NCBI GenBank assembly: GCA_023428135.1
Contig: JAEYZG010000005.1
Location: forward strand, 144,409 to 208,408
Length of the DNA stretch: 64,000 bases
Source of the DNA: Bacteroidota bacterium
Lineage (GTDB): Bacteria > Bacteroidota > Bacteroidia > Cytophagales > Cytophagaceae
Direction of reading: 5' to 3'
Under the pieces are notes generated by a model that was given only the letters and a program-made list of their open reading frames with translations, did no database searches and was not told where the DNA came from. Shown here piece by piece: positions 34,794 to 43,663 of this stretch (positions are counted from its first letter, which is position 1; each line of letters starts with the position of its first letter). A program made the translations under genes and the position numbers.

Positions 34794-35041
34794 AAAAATA
34801 CGCTTGAGAGTTGGGAATTTATCTCATACATCCATAAATAAAAAATAGTGCTTTAATTTCAGAAATATAGATTTTTAGGAAATTCAGTTTTATAAGTTAT
34901 CACTTTTTCGAGCAGATCTTGAAACACCAACTTGGTAAGAAGCCTGAAGAGTAATCTTAGGGCTTTTTTTATGCCCATTAAAACAAGGATCAATCGGAAT
35001 TTCTGGGGAATGAAACTTTTTCAAGTATAGATTCTTTCCTT
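34794..35041. other. Gap holding the third tRNA-terminator repeat
   Basis: There is no ORF of note. The stretch contains DR3 (34931-35009), whose hairpin (34939-34968, stem AAGCCTGAAGA / TCTTAGGGCTT with mismatches, then seven T) can terminate the oxygenase gene. Confidence 0.6.
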
Positions 35042-35083
35042 AAAATTAAAAGGTGTCTTCATAAGAAAACACCTTTAATTTTA
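35042..35083 (-). terminator. Terminator of the CUB-protein gene
   Basis: Near-perfect arms AAAATTAAAAGGTGT / ACACCTTTAATTTT lie 26 bp after the stop. Confidence 0.7.
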
Positions 35084-35108
35084 ATAGGGCAATAATGTAA
35101 ACGCACAA

Positions 35109-36440
35109 TTACCTGACTATAGAAAGTTTTTGGAATTCTAAGAAACCTTCCCCTTCAACTTCCATAAAATATATACCTTCGCTTAGGTTTGTAATATCAA
35201 TTTCACCGTCATTTTCTACAGTGGTCCTATGCTTTACCTTTCCTGCACTGTCATAAATCATTACCTTCAAATTCTGAAAATGACTTATTAATTTGACCTT
35301 ATCAGATGCTGGATTAGGAAAAACGACAAACTTTCCTGATAAGTTTTGTTGTCTTGTACTGGTAAGTTCATGTACATTAATATCAATTTCTGCAACAGCA
35401 TATCCATCATTGCTTTTCGCTGAAATCTTTGCTGATCCATAACCAACCGCTTTTATATTTCCCATTTCATCTATACTTACTATGGAAGGGTCTGAAGTGC
35501 TCCAGGTTATCGATATATCATCCGCATCTTCAGGATATACAGAGGCTGTTAGTTTTAAAGATGAATCAATCGGCAATGAAATATTGCCTCCACTTATTGT
35601 TATACTGCTTACTGGCGTAAAACAAGATATTCTGGCTGAAAACCCGGAATTTGCAGATGATGACTCATCTGATGTAAATTTTATGGTTAAGGCACCGGAT
35701 AAATTATCAGGGCTAGCTTTTAATGTTTCCGGATAAGATGTTCCGGAGTAAATATCAATCAAAGGTGAAGTTGTATCAGATCCATCATATACATATAACC
35801 ATTCATGATCTTCTTCAATATCTATTTCATCAAAGTCTAATTGTACCTTTTTTTCTGGCGAAACAGGCAAAACAGTAATAAACCCATTTTCATCATCAGA
35901 ATAATGCCCACTTGTCCCACCCGAATCATATAGACTTATATCGCACGATGTTATTTTCTTTCCACCATTTTTGGGCATAACTAACATTGGATCAACACAG
36001 GAAGCATATAACTTAAATCCTGCCTTAACTACTGCATAATCCGATTCAAATTTCACAATCAGGACACCCGACGAAGTAGATGCCACAACAGGGGAAGGTA
36101 GAGTAGTCCCAGAAAATGTACCTAACAATGTTTCCGGGGATATTATACTATCATAGACATAAACAAAATCGTATTTATTTTCTACATCAAAACTAATAAA
36201 CTCAAGTTTTACAAACTGGCCTGGCAATCCGGGAATTATAGTTAATGATCCGTTATTTCTTTTTTCGTAGTTTCCATTCTCACCTCCAGAATCATAAATA
36301 AACATATCACAAGTAGTAATATTTGTATTACCTGTAAATGGAACAAGTGTATAATTATCTTCTTCGGAAACTGGTATATTAACTTGAGCAAAAATTAGCT
36401 GGCTAATAAAAAATAATTTAAGTAAGAATAAATATTTCAT
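35109..36440 (-). CDS. Secreted CUB-CUB-Big2 protein with type IX sorting domain
   Basis: The ATG at 36440 gives a signal peptide ending LIFAQ; the upstream TTG at 36467 is not needed. Domains in order: CUB 1 (about 35-150, Cys at both ends, CDMFIYDSGG and YDFVYVYD), CUB 2 (about 165-275, CDISLYDSGG and EWLYVYDG), and a bacterial Ig-like group 2 domain (about 278-360). A type A T9SS C-terminal domain closes the protein (FVVFPNPASDKVKL to FQKLSIVR). The product should be exported by the type IX system and attached to or released from the surface. CUB domains suggest carbohydrate or protein binding; no catalytic domain is present. Confidence 0.9.
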   Translation of the reverse strand: MKYLFLLKLFFISQLIFAQVNIPVSEEDNYTLVPFTGNTNITTCDMFIYDSGGENGNYEKRNNGSLTIIPGLPGQFVKLEFISFDVENKYDFVYVYDSIISPETLLGTFSGTTLPSPVVASTSSGVLIVKFESDYAVVKAGFKLYASCVDPMLVMPKNGGKKITSCDISLYDSGGTSGHYSDDENGFITVLPVSPEKKVQLDFDEIDIEEDHEWLYVYDGSDTTSPLIDIYSGTSYPETLKASPDNLSGALTIKFTSDESSSANSGFSARISCFTPVSSITISGGNISLPIDSSLKLTASVYPEDADDISITWSTSDPSIVSIDEMGNIKAVGYGSAKISAKSNDGYAVAEIDINVHELTSTRQQNLSGKFVVFPNPASDKVKLISHFQNLKVMIYDSAGKVKHRTTVENDGEIDITNLSEGIYFMEVEGEGFLEFQKLSIVR

Positions 36441-36642
36441 AATAATTAAGAAAAATGGTGAACCCAAATTTCGTAATTATTTAATAATGACAACCACAGC
36501 TTTGGGGATTTTTTTTAAAGCAGTAGCATTATACTTACTAATAGGCATCCAAGCTTATCAGAATTAATGGATATGTATGTATTGATAAAGCAGTGACTGC
36601 CGATATAGGTAAAATTAAGAATCACCAGACAGTACCAATATC

Positions 36643-37515
36643 TCAACCTTTAGGCAGCGGCACAAAATCCATCTCACCTTTAATCTTAGGAAATCTCTGC
36701 TCTTTCCAATCTTCCTTGGCTCTTTCTATAGTGTCTTTATCCGAAGCCACAAAATTCCAGTAGATAAATCTTTCTTCATTAAAAGGCTCTCCACCAAAAA
36801 TGTATATAGTGGTATTTTCGCCCATTTCAAACTCACATAGTGAAGCATCCTTAGCAACGAGAATCTGCTTTGGCCCGAAGGTATTGCCTTCGCTACTTAC
36901 GGTTCCTTCAAGTATATACATCGCACTTTCTCCAAAGAGTTCGTTACCTATGGATAATTTTGCCTCAGATACTGTCTTTAGTTCCAAAAGATAAAGAGGA
37001 CTATAAACAGGCACCGGTGATTTCTTACCAAAGACTTCTCCCGCTATTAGTTTGAAATGAACACCATCACTATTCCATTCTGGAATTCCCGACTCTTCTA
37101 CATGAACAAATGAAGACTCATCACTTTCATGCTCCTTGGGCAAGGCAACCCATATCTGCAATCCATGCAAAACTTTATCAGAACCTCTGAGATATTCAGG
37201 AGTTCTTTCGGAATGGACTATCCCTTTGCCTGCCGTCATCCAGTTGACTGCTCCTGGTTTAATCTCCATCTCCACACCAAGGCTATCTCTGTGCATGATG
37301 CTTCCTTCGAAAAGATATGTAAGCGTAGAAAGCCCTATATGGGGATGAGGAGGCACATCGATATTTTCTGTTTCACTCATTTTTGCAGGTCCCATATGAT
37401 CAATGAATATGAAAGGACCAACCATTCTTTTTTCTCTGAATGGGAGTAAACGTCCGACCATAAATTTTCCTATATGTGTCGGACGTTCTTCTATTATAAG
37501 TTTAATATTGGACAT
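36643..37515 (-). CDS. Pirin-family protein (copy 1)
   Basis: A bicupin protein of 290 residues. The metal-binding cluster HPHIGLSTLTYLFEG (His pair), His in MHRDSLG and a later GIVHSE Glu/His are all present, so the N-terminal cupin can hold iron. The C-terminal Pirin_C cupin includes FGGEPFNEERFIYWNFV. Pirins include quercetinases and redox-responsive co-regulators; substrate is unknown. It follows a second pirin gene by 11 bp on the same strand. Confidence 0.93.
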   Translation of the reverse strand: MSNIKLIIEERPTHIGKFMVGRLLPFREKRMVGPFIFIDHMGPAKMSETENIDVPPHPHIGLSTLTYLFEGSIMHRDSLGVEMEIKPGAVNWMTAGKGIVHSERTPEYLRGSDKVLHGLQIWVALPKEHESDESSFVHVEESGIPEWNSDGVHFKLIAGEVFGKKSPVPVYSPLYLLELKTVSEAKLSIGNELFGESAMYILEGTVSSEGNTFGPKQILVAKDASLCEFEMGENTTIYIFGGEPFNEERFIYWNFVASDKDTIERAKEDWKEQRFPKIKGEMDFVPLPKG

Positions 37516-37526
37516 AGTCAGGAGTC

Positions 37527-38405
37527 TTAGTCTTCCAAATATCCGAATTTTCCACTATTTACATCTTCAAAAGCCTGGATTATTTCTGCTCTGGTATTCA
37601 TCACAAAAGGACCATGGGCATAGATAGGCTCATTAATTGGCTTACCGCTTAAAACTAAAACTATTGAATCTTCCAGAGCTTCTATAGTGAAGTCCTCGGC
37701 ATTGTTCTCAAAAAGCACAAGGTGATCTGTAAAAACATTTTCTTTATCATTCACCTTTACGCTTCCCTCAATAACCAATATCACAGTATTATAATCAGAA
37801 GGAAATGAAAACGCGACCTTGCCACCCTTATTCAGCTTGGCATTTTGCATGTTTACAGGAGTAAATGTAAATGCAGGGCCTTTTACTCCCTGAAATTCTC
37901 CGGCAATTACTTCAATCAACCCGGCATTATCAGGAAGCTGTACTTTGCTGATTTCTGCATTGGTAATAGCCTGATACTTCGGTCTAGACATCTTATCCTT
38001 TGCAGGAAGATTAACCCAAAGTTGTACCATCTGAAAGTCTCCACCGGTTTTACTGAAGTTTTCTTCATGATACTCTTTATGTAATACTCCTGAAGCTGCA
38101 GTCATCCATTGTACATCACCTTCTCCTATAATACCTTTATTTCCGGTGCTGTCATGATGTGCTACTTTTCCTTTATATGCTATTGTTACAGTTTCAAACC
38201 CTCTGTGCGGATGAACTCCTACGCCTTTAGGCTTTTGTGTTGGAGGAAAATAAAACTTAGAATTATAATCCATCATAATAAATGGATCCATTCTTTGCAT
38301 GTCCAGACGAAATCTGCTTGGAATGAAATTATGCACCCTGAAGCCATCTCCTACCATATGTGGTGCGTTTGGAGATGCTACAATTTCTATATTTCTCATT
38401 GCCAT
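37527..38405 (-). CDS. Pirin-family protein (copy 2)
   Basis: The 292-residue bicupin has the pirin metal site: HPHRGFETVTIAYKG, HHDSTGNKG and GVLHKEYHEE. It is the first gene of a two-pirin operon and is clearly diverged from its downstream paralogue. A 249-bp divergent region with paired direct repeats separates it from the DsbA-family gene. An alternative start lies at the third codon. Confidence 0.93.
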   Translation of the reverse strand: MAMRNIEIVASPNAPHMVGDGFRVHNFIPSRFRLDMQRMDPFIMMDYNSKFYFPPTQKPKGVGVHPHRGFETVTIAYKGKVAHHDSTGNKGIIGEGDVQWMTAASGVLHKEYHEENFSKTGGDFQMVQLWVNLPAKDKMSRPKYQAITNAEISKVQLPDNAGLIEVIAGEFQGVKGPAFTFTPVNMQNAKLNKGGKVAFSFPSDYNTVILVIEGSVKVNDKENVFTDHLVLFENNAEDFTIEALEDSIVLVLSGKPINEPIYAHGPFVMNTRAEIIQAFEDVNSGKFGYLED

Positions 38406-38456
38406 AACTTTAATTGTTATTTATGATGTAAAACTAGTTGGTTTGGTTTTATTAAA

Positions 38457-38495
38457 CATTGATCTAAGACAAGATTATACATTGATCTAAGGCAA
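38457..38495. promoter_or_regulatory. Paired 16-bp direct repeats in the pirin/DsbA divergent promoter
   Basis: CATTGATCTAAGACAA (38457-38472) and CATTGATCTAAGGCAA (38480-38495) differ at one base and are 23 bp apart, about two helical turns. The TTGAT half matches the left half of an FNR/CRP-type site. It is a plausible operator for one or both divergent genes. Confidence 0.55.
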
Positions 38496-38654
38496 TAAAA
38501 AGTCTCATTATACTCTTCAACAAAATTGAGTTCCTTTTTAATAAAACTTTTATAAATTCCTTTTAAAAGTCGCTAAACAGTGGTTATTTGTTATTTAAAA
38601 TCATGGGAACTATTTTGGCTCCGACTTATCTTAAAATATAATAAACTGTTTTTT

Positions 38655-39341
38655 ATGAAACCAAAAATAAAAATTGCCATTGCATCTGATGTAGTATGCC
38701 CATGGTGCTATATCGGGAAAAGAAGAATTGAGAAAGCAATAGATCAACTTCAAAATGATTACGATTTTGATATTAGCTATCTTCCTTTCGAATTAAATCC
38801 TGGAACTCCCAAAGAAGGTTATAACCAGAAAGAATATCTTTCAAATAAATTTGGAGGAGAAGAAAGATATGAACAAATCACAAATAATGTCACAAGTGTC
38901 GCAGCCCAGGATGGCCTGAAGTTTGACTTCAGCAAACAACTCAAATCTCCTAACACTTTAGATTCTCATAGAATCATCTGGTTTGCCGAGAAAACAGGTA
39001 AACAAAGAGCAACGGTTGAAGCTTTCTTTAAAGCATATTTTGAAGATGGAGTTGATCTGACCAAAAAGGAAAATCTTATCTCTGTCGCGACCTCTGCGGG
39101 TCTTGAAGCTGAAAAGGTAAAAGCTCTTTTAGAATCTGACGAAGGGCTGGATGAAGTAAAAGAGTCTGAACGTTTTATTCAAGGTGCCGGAGTTTCAGGG
39201 GTCCCTTTTTATATTATCAATGATAAGTATGGGATCTCCGGAGCACAGCCTGCCGATGTCTTTGTGAAGGCATTAAAAGATATTGCTGCAGAGACACCTC
39301 TTCAGGGAGAGTCTTGTGAAGTGGATGGAAAAAATTGTTAA
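38655..39341 (+). CDS. DsbA-family oxidoreductase (FrnE-like)
   Basis: The ATG at 38655 puts the CPWC active site at residues 15-18 (SDVVCPWCYIGKRR), the usual position for FrnE-like proteins. The upstream GTG at 38580 would add a non-conserved tail. There is no signal peptide, so it is cytoplasmic. The cis-Pro region GVSGVPFYIINDKYGISGAQ and the all-helical insert are present; the length of ~228 residues is normal. Likely a thiol-disulphide oxidoreductase in stress protection. It may be co-regulated with the divergent pirins. Confidence 0.9.
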   Translation: MKPKIKIAIASDVVCPWCYIGKRRIEKAIDQLQNDYDFDISYLPFELNPGTPKEGYNQKEYLSNKFGGEERYEQITNNVTSVAAQDGLKFDFSKQLKSPNTLDSHRIIWFAEKTGKQRATVEAFFKAYFEDGVDLTKKENLISVATSAGLEAEKVKALLESDEGLDEVKESERFIQGAGVSGVPFYIINDKYGISGAQPADVFVKALKDIAAETPLQGESCEVDGKNC

Positions 39342-39360
39342 GCATCATAACAGTAAAATA

Positions 39361-39393
39361 AAAAGCCCTCTAAAGATTTTCCAGAGGGCTTTT
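39361..39393. terminator. Bidirectional terminator
   Basis: Perfect 11-bp arms AAAAGCCCTCT / AGAGGGCTTTT with an 11-nt loop lie between convergent gene ends. Confidence 0.85.
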
Positions 39394-39415
39394 ATTTTAA
39401 TAATTGACTAATCCT

Positions 39416-40750
39416 CTATATCAAATTCCTCGATTTCAACTCCAGGTATTTATTAATGGTATTTACGGTAAGCGCTTCAGGACTCGTATAAATAGTATAG
39501 ATACCATACTTCTGAAATTCAATACTGATCTGCCTTTTCTCATACAAAAACTTTTCAGCAATTGTCTTTGTATAAATCTCCTCAAGTGAATTTACGTCTC
39601 CCGCATTAGCAACTTTACTTAATTCTGTATTCTCAAAAAATATTACCACCACAAGGTGTCTGGCAGAAAGTTTCTTCAGATAAGAAAGTTGCCTCCTTGC
39701 AGAAGTTATACCTTCAAAGTTTGTATAAATCATTAAAAGACTTCTCCTTGATATCTTTCTGCTGAGATAGACATAAAGCGAAGCAAAGTCATGTTCCGGA
39801 TAGGCAGTCTTTTCTTTATACAGCGTCTCAGATATTGTATTTAACTGAGTGGATATCCTGTCTGCTTTAACGAAGGCTGTTACTTTATTAGAGAAGATTG
39901 CCAGGCCCGCCTTGTCATCTTTCTTCAGTGCAATGTTAGACATTACAAGACTGCTGTTAATTGAATAATCAAGTAATGTCATTCCGTTGAAAGGCATTTT
40001 CATTGTCCTTCCTTTGTCAATGATGCTGTATATATCCTGCGCCTTTTCGTCCTGATATTGATTGACCATCAGATGGCCTCTTCTTGCTGTAGCCCTCCAG
40101 TTAATACTTCTGATATCATCTCCAAGACTGTAGTCCCTTATCTGCTCAAATTCTAAATTATGACCTAATTTCCTAAGCTTTTTTATCCCCTGATCTCTTA
40201 GCTTATCTGTAAAGGCAAGCAGTTCATATTTGCGCATCTGAAGAAAAGAAGGATAAACTTTTACATTGAATGAACCATCGAACATATACTTTCTTTTGAC
40301 CAGTCTGAAAGGTGACTGAGCATAAATATTTATAGATCCGAAATTATACTCTCCCCTTTTTACTGGTCTTAAAGAATAGCCTATTTCCTTATCAAGTCCT
40401 GGCTTTAAAGTATCATGAATTTCAAAATCTCTCTTCTGAAACTGAAAAGGAATTTCATCTATGATCGTAATATTAACAGTAAAAGGATACTTGTTCTTTA
40501 TTCTTATTCCTATATGATTTTCATCTCCATTAGAAAACCTTTCTGAGCATATTCTGCCTCCATCTATCCCCGATTTCATCCTGTATAAGATTGCAATATC
40601 AATACTCAAAATTATCAGCAGGCAAATTAATGTAATCCATGCAGGCAACAATAGAAATGGGAAGAAGAATGCCAGTATATAGAATACTACATTACCTCCA
40701 ATAAGGAAAAAAAATAATAAATTAAAATAAAGAGACTTTAACAATTTCAT
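39416..40750 (-). CDS. DUF58-domain membrane protein
   Basis: Two N-terminal membrane spans (about 8-30 and 33-52) precede a beta region. The DUF58 signature RDYSLGDDIRSINWRATAR is followed by a VWA-like C-terminal part with IYSIIDKGRTM, whose metal site is degenerate. At 444 residues it is normal. Its start codon directly abuts the moxR stop codon. DUF58 proteins are the standard partners of MoxR ATPases. Confidence 0.92.
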   Translation of the reverse strand: MKLLKSLYFNLLFFFLIGGNVVFYILAFFFPFLLLPAWITLICLLIILSIDIAILYRMKSGIDGGRICSERFSNGDENHIGIRIKNKYPFTVNITIIDEIPFQFQKRDFEIHDTLKPGLDKEIGYSLRPVKRGEYNFGSINIYAQSPFRLVKRKYMFDGSFNVKVYPSFLQMRKYELLAFTDKLRDQGIKKLRKLGHNLEFEQIRDYSLGDDIRSINWRATARRGHLMVNQYQDEKAQDIYSIIDKGRTMKMPFNGMTLLDYSINSSLVMSNIALKKDDKAGLAIFSNKVTAFVKADRISTQLNTISETLYKEKTAYPEHDFASLYVYLSRKISRRSLLMIYTNFEGITSARRQLSYLKKLSARHLVVVIFFENTELSKVANAGDVNSLEEIYTKTIAEKFLYEKRQISIEFQKYGIYTIYTSPEALTVNTINKYLELKSRNLI

Positions 40751-41728
40751 CTATCTGGGCACTTCAATCTTTTTAATAATTTGTTTCAGTACATCACTGA
40801 CCGTAACACCTTCCATCTCTTTTTCAGCAGTAACTACCACCCTGTGCTCAAGCACCGGAGCAGTCACTTCCTGGATATCTTCCGGAGTTACAAAGTCTCT
40901 TCCTCTGATTGCAGCTATAGCTTTTGATGCTCTCAATATTGCAACCGATGCTCTTGGCGAAGCTCCCAGATATAATGATGCATTGTTTCTTGTTTCCTGA
41001 ATAATAGAAGTGATATAACGGATAAGATGATCTTCAACATGTACTTTTTGAACAGCCGCTCTTATCTCCTTTATTTCCTGTTTGGATAAAACAGCATTGA
41101 CCCTCGATAAATCAGCTCTGCTGCCATTCAGGTGAGCATCTTTTAATATTAAAAATTCTTCGTCAGCCTGAGGATATCTTACAACTATTTTAAACAGGAA
41201 ACGATCCAATTGTGCTTCCGGAAGCTTGTATGTACCTTCCTGATCGATGGGATTCTGTGTTGCAAGAATCATAAACGGAGGATCCATCAGATATGTATTG
41301 CCATCTACAGTGACCTGCCTTTCTTCCATCACCTCAAACAATGCTGCTTGAGTTTTTGCCGGAGCTCTGTTGATTTCATCAATCAATACTATATTGGAAA
41401 ATATAGGACCTTTCTTAAAATCAAATTCTGTAGATTTTTGATTAAATACCGAAACTCCGGTTACATCCGACGGCATTAAATCAGGAGTAAACTGAATCCT
41501 GCTGAAGTCTGCCGAAATCGTTCTTGCAAGGACTTTTGAAGTAAGTGTTTTCGCCACACCAGGAACACCTTCTATCAAAACATGTCCATCCGCAAGAATA
41601 GAAGCCAAAAGAAGCTCTACCATTGTCTCCTGGCCTACTATAACTTTTCTTACTTCATCCTTTATCTTCACAATAGAATTGGCAACTATGCTAAGATCTA
41701 TCTTATTCTCAAACATTTCGTTTTGCAT
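40751..41728 (-). CDS. MoxR-family AAA ATPase (operon copy)
   Basis: The 325-residue AAA+ protein has Walker A EGVPGVAKT, Walker B IVLIDEINRAPAKTQ, sensor region ILATQNPIDQEGTYKLPEAQ and a C-terminal lid. It is embedded in a same-strand operon of membrane proteins and probably acts on the DUF58 protein encoded immediately downstream. It is paralogous to the gene at 27410. Confidence 0.94.
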   Translation of the reverse strand: MQNEMFENKIDLSIVANSIVKIKDEVRKVIVGQETMVELLLASILADGHVLIEGVPGVAKTLTSKVLARTISADFSRIQFTPDLMPSDVTGVSVFNQKSTEFDFKKGPIFSNIVLIDEINRAPAKTQAALFEVMEERQVTVDGNTYLMDPPFMILATQNPIDQEGTYKLPEAQLDRFLFKIVVRYPQADEEFLILKDAHLNGSRADLSRVNAVLSKQEIKEIRAAVQKVHVEDHLIRYITSIIQETRNNASLYLGASPRASVAILRASKAIAAIRGRDFVTPEDIQEVTAPVLEHRVVVTAEKEMEGVTVSDVLKQIIKKIEVPR

Positions 41729-41729
41729 A

Positions 41730-42944
41730 TTATCTGCAATTTTTTAAAAAGTCTTCTATCAGGTTATTTAATTTAATCAGATCATCTCCACTCAGAGAAG
41801 ATTTACTTTTTATTGTATCTATATATTTCAACAATCGATTCACCTTTACCTCTTCTATTCCAGATTTGGCGATCAGCCTCTCTTCAAAGTCAGGGTCTGA
41901 GGTCTGCAAATAGTAATGATTTTTTACGTAATCGATAAAATACACAATTTTCTTATCAGCTATATTCTTATGATTTCCTTTCGAAAAATAAAGATTACTA
42001 ACTGTTTTAATAAACTCAAGTGAATTATTTGGAACGGTTTCAATAATGGGAATAATACGCTGTTTTCTCTTTCCCTCAAACATTATAAAAAGAAATGCAG
42101 CAAGCATGGTAAGATAGAGGCTATAACGCAGTGCATTATTCTCAAGCACAAACCTCAAAGGATTAGTTGACACCACTACTTCACCGTGATAGTAGATATC
42201 CCATAAGATAGTTCTGTCTGGCTGAAGGAAATTAAAACTCTTTTCAATAAATGACTTTCCTGATGGCTGAGTGAAATAATAGTTGGTATAGGCAAGCGGA
42301 AATGAAGAAAGGAAAAGCCTTCCCTTTCCAATGCGCTTATATAACATAACCGGTTCCCTTTTTGAAGTAGTAGCCAACACACTGTTTTCAGGATATTTAT
42401 TTAAGCTGTCAAATACAGCGAAAATATGACTGTTTTCAAATTTGTATGTGTTTTGTTTTTCAGAATAGGGAGCTACAAAACCGAGTTCAACAGTATCCGA
42501 AGCTTTTCTGTATAAAGAATCACTATTTAAATTAAGATCTTTGAAGAAATTTGCACCAGCATAAAAACGTAATGAATCTTCTGCCTCATTAGAAAAAAAA
42601 GATGCTGCAATAAATACATCATTACCTTTGCTCAGAATATCCTTTAGTGCAACAATATCTTCTGTTGAAGGATTAAACTGATCACCTATAATAATATAAT
42701 TAAAGGTTGAATCAGCAAATTCCTTTTCTGTTTCAAAGATTGTCTTTCTGGAAGTAGTAATCTTTGAATTTTTAAAATACCCTGGTAATAGTTTAAACAA
42801 ACCATAAGACCCAAAAGGGCTTTTCTTTTCCACAGAGTAATTATGAGACCAGTCAATAGGTTCAGGCTGGTTGTATTCCACAACGATCAGCAGAATAAAC
42901 AATGACAATAAACCCAATCCATATTTCACCTCCTTCTTCTTCAT
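41730..42944 (-). CDS. DUF4350-type membrane protein
   Basis: The 404-residue product has an N-terminal span (about 9-22), a soluble GATase-like extracytoplasmic domain (about 30-260, with YNYIIIGDQFNPS and GKGRLFLSSFPLAYTNYYF) and a second span near 275-290 (YSLYLTMLAAFLFIMFEG). A helical cytoplasmic tail follows. The order and position between DUF4129 and moxR are standard for DUF4350. Function is unknown. Its start overlaps the upstream stop by 4 bp. Confidence 0.82.
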   Translation of the reverse strand: MKKKEVKYGLGLLSLFILLIVVEYNQPEPIDWSHNYSVEKKSPFGSYGLFKLLPGYFKNSKITTSRKTIFETEKEFADSTFNYIIIGDQFNPSTEDIVALKDILSKGNDVFIAASFFSNEAEDSLRFYAGANFFKDLNLNSDSLYRKASDTVELGFVAPYSEKQNTYKFENSHIFAVFDSLNKYPENSVLATTSKREPVMLYKRIGKGRLFLSSFPLAYTNYYFTQPSGKSFIEKSFNFLQPDRTILWDIYYHGEVVVSTNPLRFVLENNALRYSLYLTMLAAFLFIMFEGKRKQRIIPIIETVPNNSLEFIKTVSNLYFSKGNHKNIADKKIVYFIDYVKNHYYLQTSDPDFEERLIAKSGIEEVKVNRLLKYIDTIKSKSSLSGDDLIKLNNLIEDFLKNCR

Positions 42945-43663
42945 TTAACAAGCCTCCTGTCAAAGTTTCTGAAATTTTCTCTCAGCTTCTCAAATAACTG
43001 CTTATCCGGAATATATTCTCCATACCATATTCTCTCAAATGCCAATGCATTTTCCTTAAATGATGCTGCATAATCCCTGCTCTTTAGTTCCCATGAATAA
43101 TCTCTGTTAGTTTTATCAGGAGCCCATTGTATCAACTGAAGCGTATTCAGATTGCTCAGGTTTGAAAGGAACAAATATCTTACAGCTAACCTGTAATCTT
43201 CTGCTTTAATAGCCTTTTCTATGGCTTCATCTAGATTAGATCCTTTAAGGTCCTCCTCTGTAAATACAGGATTTTGTTTAACTCCTTCTGTACTTCTATA
43301 AAATAACCATCCCTTTTCAGCTTTGATAACCTTTATCAGAAACCATAAAAAAATAGCAATAGCTATAGCATAGATGACATAGTTTACCCATTTAATATTT
43401 ACTATGTTGAAATCTTTGCCAAACAAGCTTCTGAGAAAAGAGCTGAAAATTTCTCCTAACCAGTCAAAGAATGCATTTGCCTGAGGGTGGTAATTAAAAT
43501 CTGATTCAGATCTTAGTTCATTCCAATCCTTGGTATTAAACTCCTGATGATTAAGTTGCAAAGCATTGGTATCAGCCTGTGCAAAGCAATCAGAGAAAAA
43601 GAGCACTGATAAAATAAAAACGAATAAAACCGATGTTACATGAATTTTAATACTCTTCAACAT
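42941..43663 (-). CDS. DUF4129-domain protein
   Basis: A signal-like N-terminal helix (about 10-28), a central span (about 88-108) and a cytoplasmic C-terminal DUF4129-like domain with DYRLAVRYLFLSNLSNLN and RDYAASFKENALAFERIWYGEY. The 240-residue length and gene order (membrane protein, DUF4129, DUF4350, moxR, DUF58) support the call. It overlaps the upstream gene by 17 bp. Confidence 0.82.
   Translation of the reverse strand: MLKSIKIHVTSVLFVFILSVLFFSDCFAQADTNALQLNHQEFNTKDWNELRSESDFNYHPQANAFFDWLGEIFSSFLRSLFGKDFNIVNIKWVNYVIYAIAIAIFLWFLIKVIKAEKGWLFYRSTEGVKQNPVFTEEDLKGSNLDEAIEKAIKAEDYRLAVRYLFLSNLSNLNTLQLIQWAPDKTNRDYSWELKSRDYAASFKENALAFERIWYGEYIPDKQLFEKLRENFRNFDRRLVK

Larger units (their letters stand above)
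31923..35009 (+). repeat. Three direct repeats of the tRNA-Leu 3' end plus terminator (31923-31965, 32059-32136, 34931-35009)
   Basis: DR1 (31923-31965) and the first 43 bp of DR2 (32059-32101) are identical: CTGGTACGAAAGCCTGAAGA onward through the terminator to ATG. DR2 and DR3 share the terminator and the stretch CAAGGATCAATCGGAATT followed by CTGGGGA, over about 78 bp with several substitutions. DR2 and DR3 bracket a 2.8-kb segment with the oxygenase gene. This is the pattern left by site-specific insertion or duplication at a tRNA 3' end, although no integrase gene is present. Confidence 0.8.

Noticed and set aside
32137..34930. Complete integrative element or prophage remnant
   Set aside because: Only one gene lies between the repeats; no integrase, excisionase, replication or phage gene is visible.
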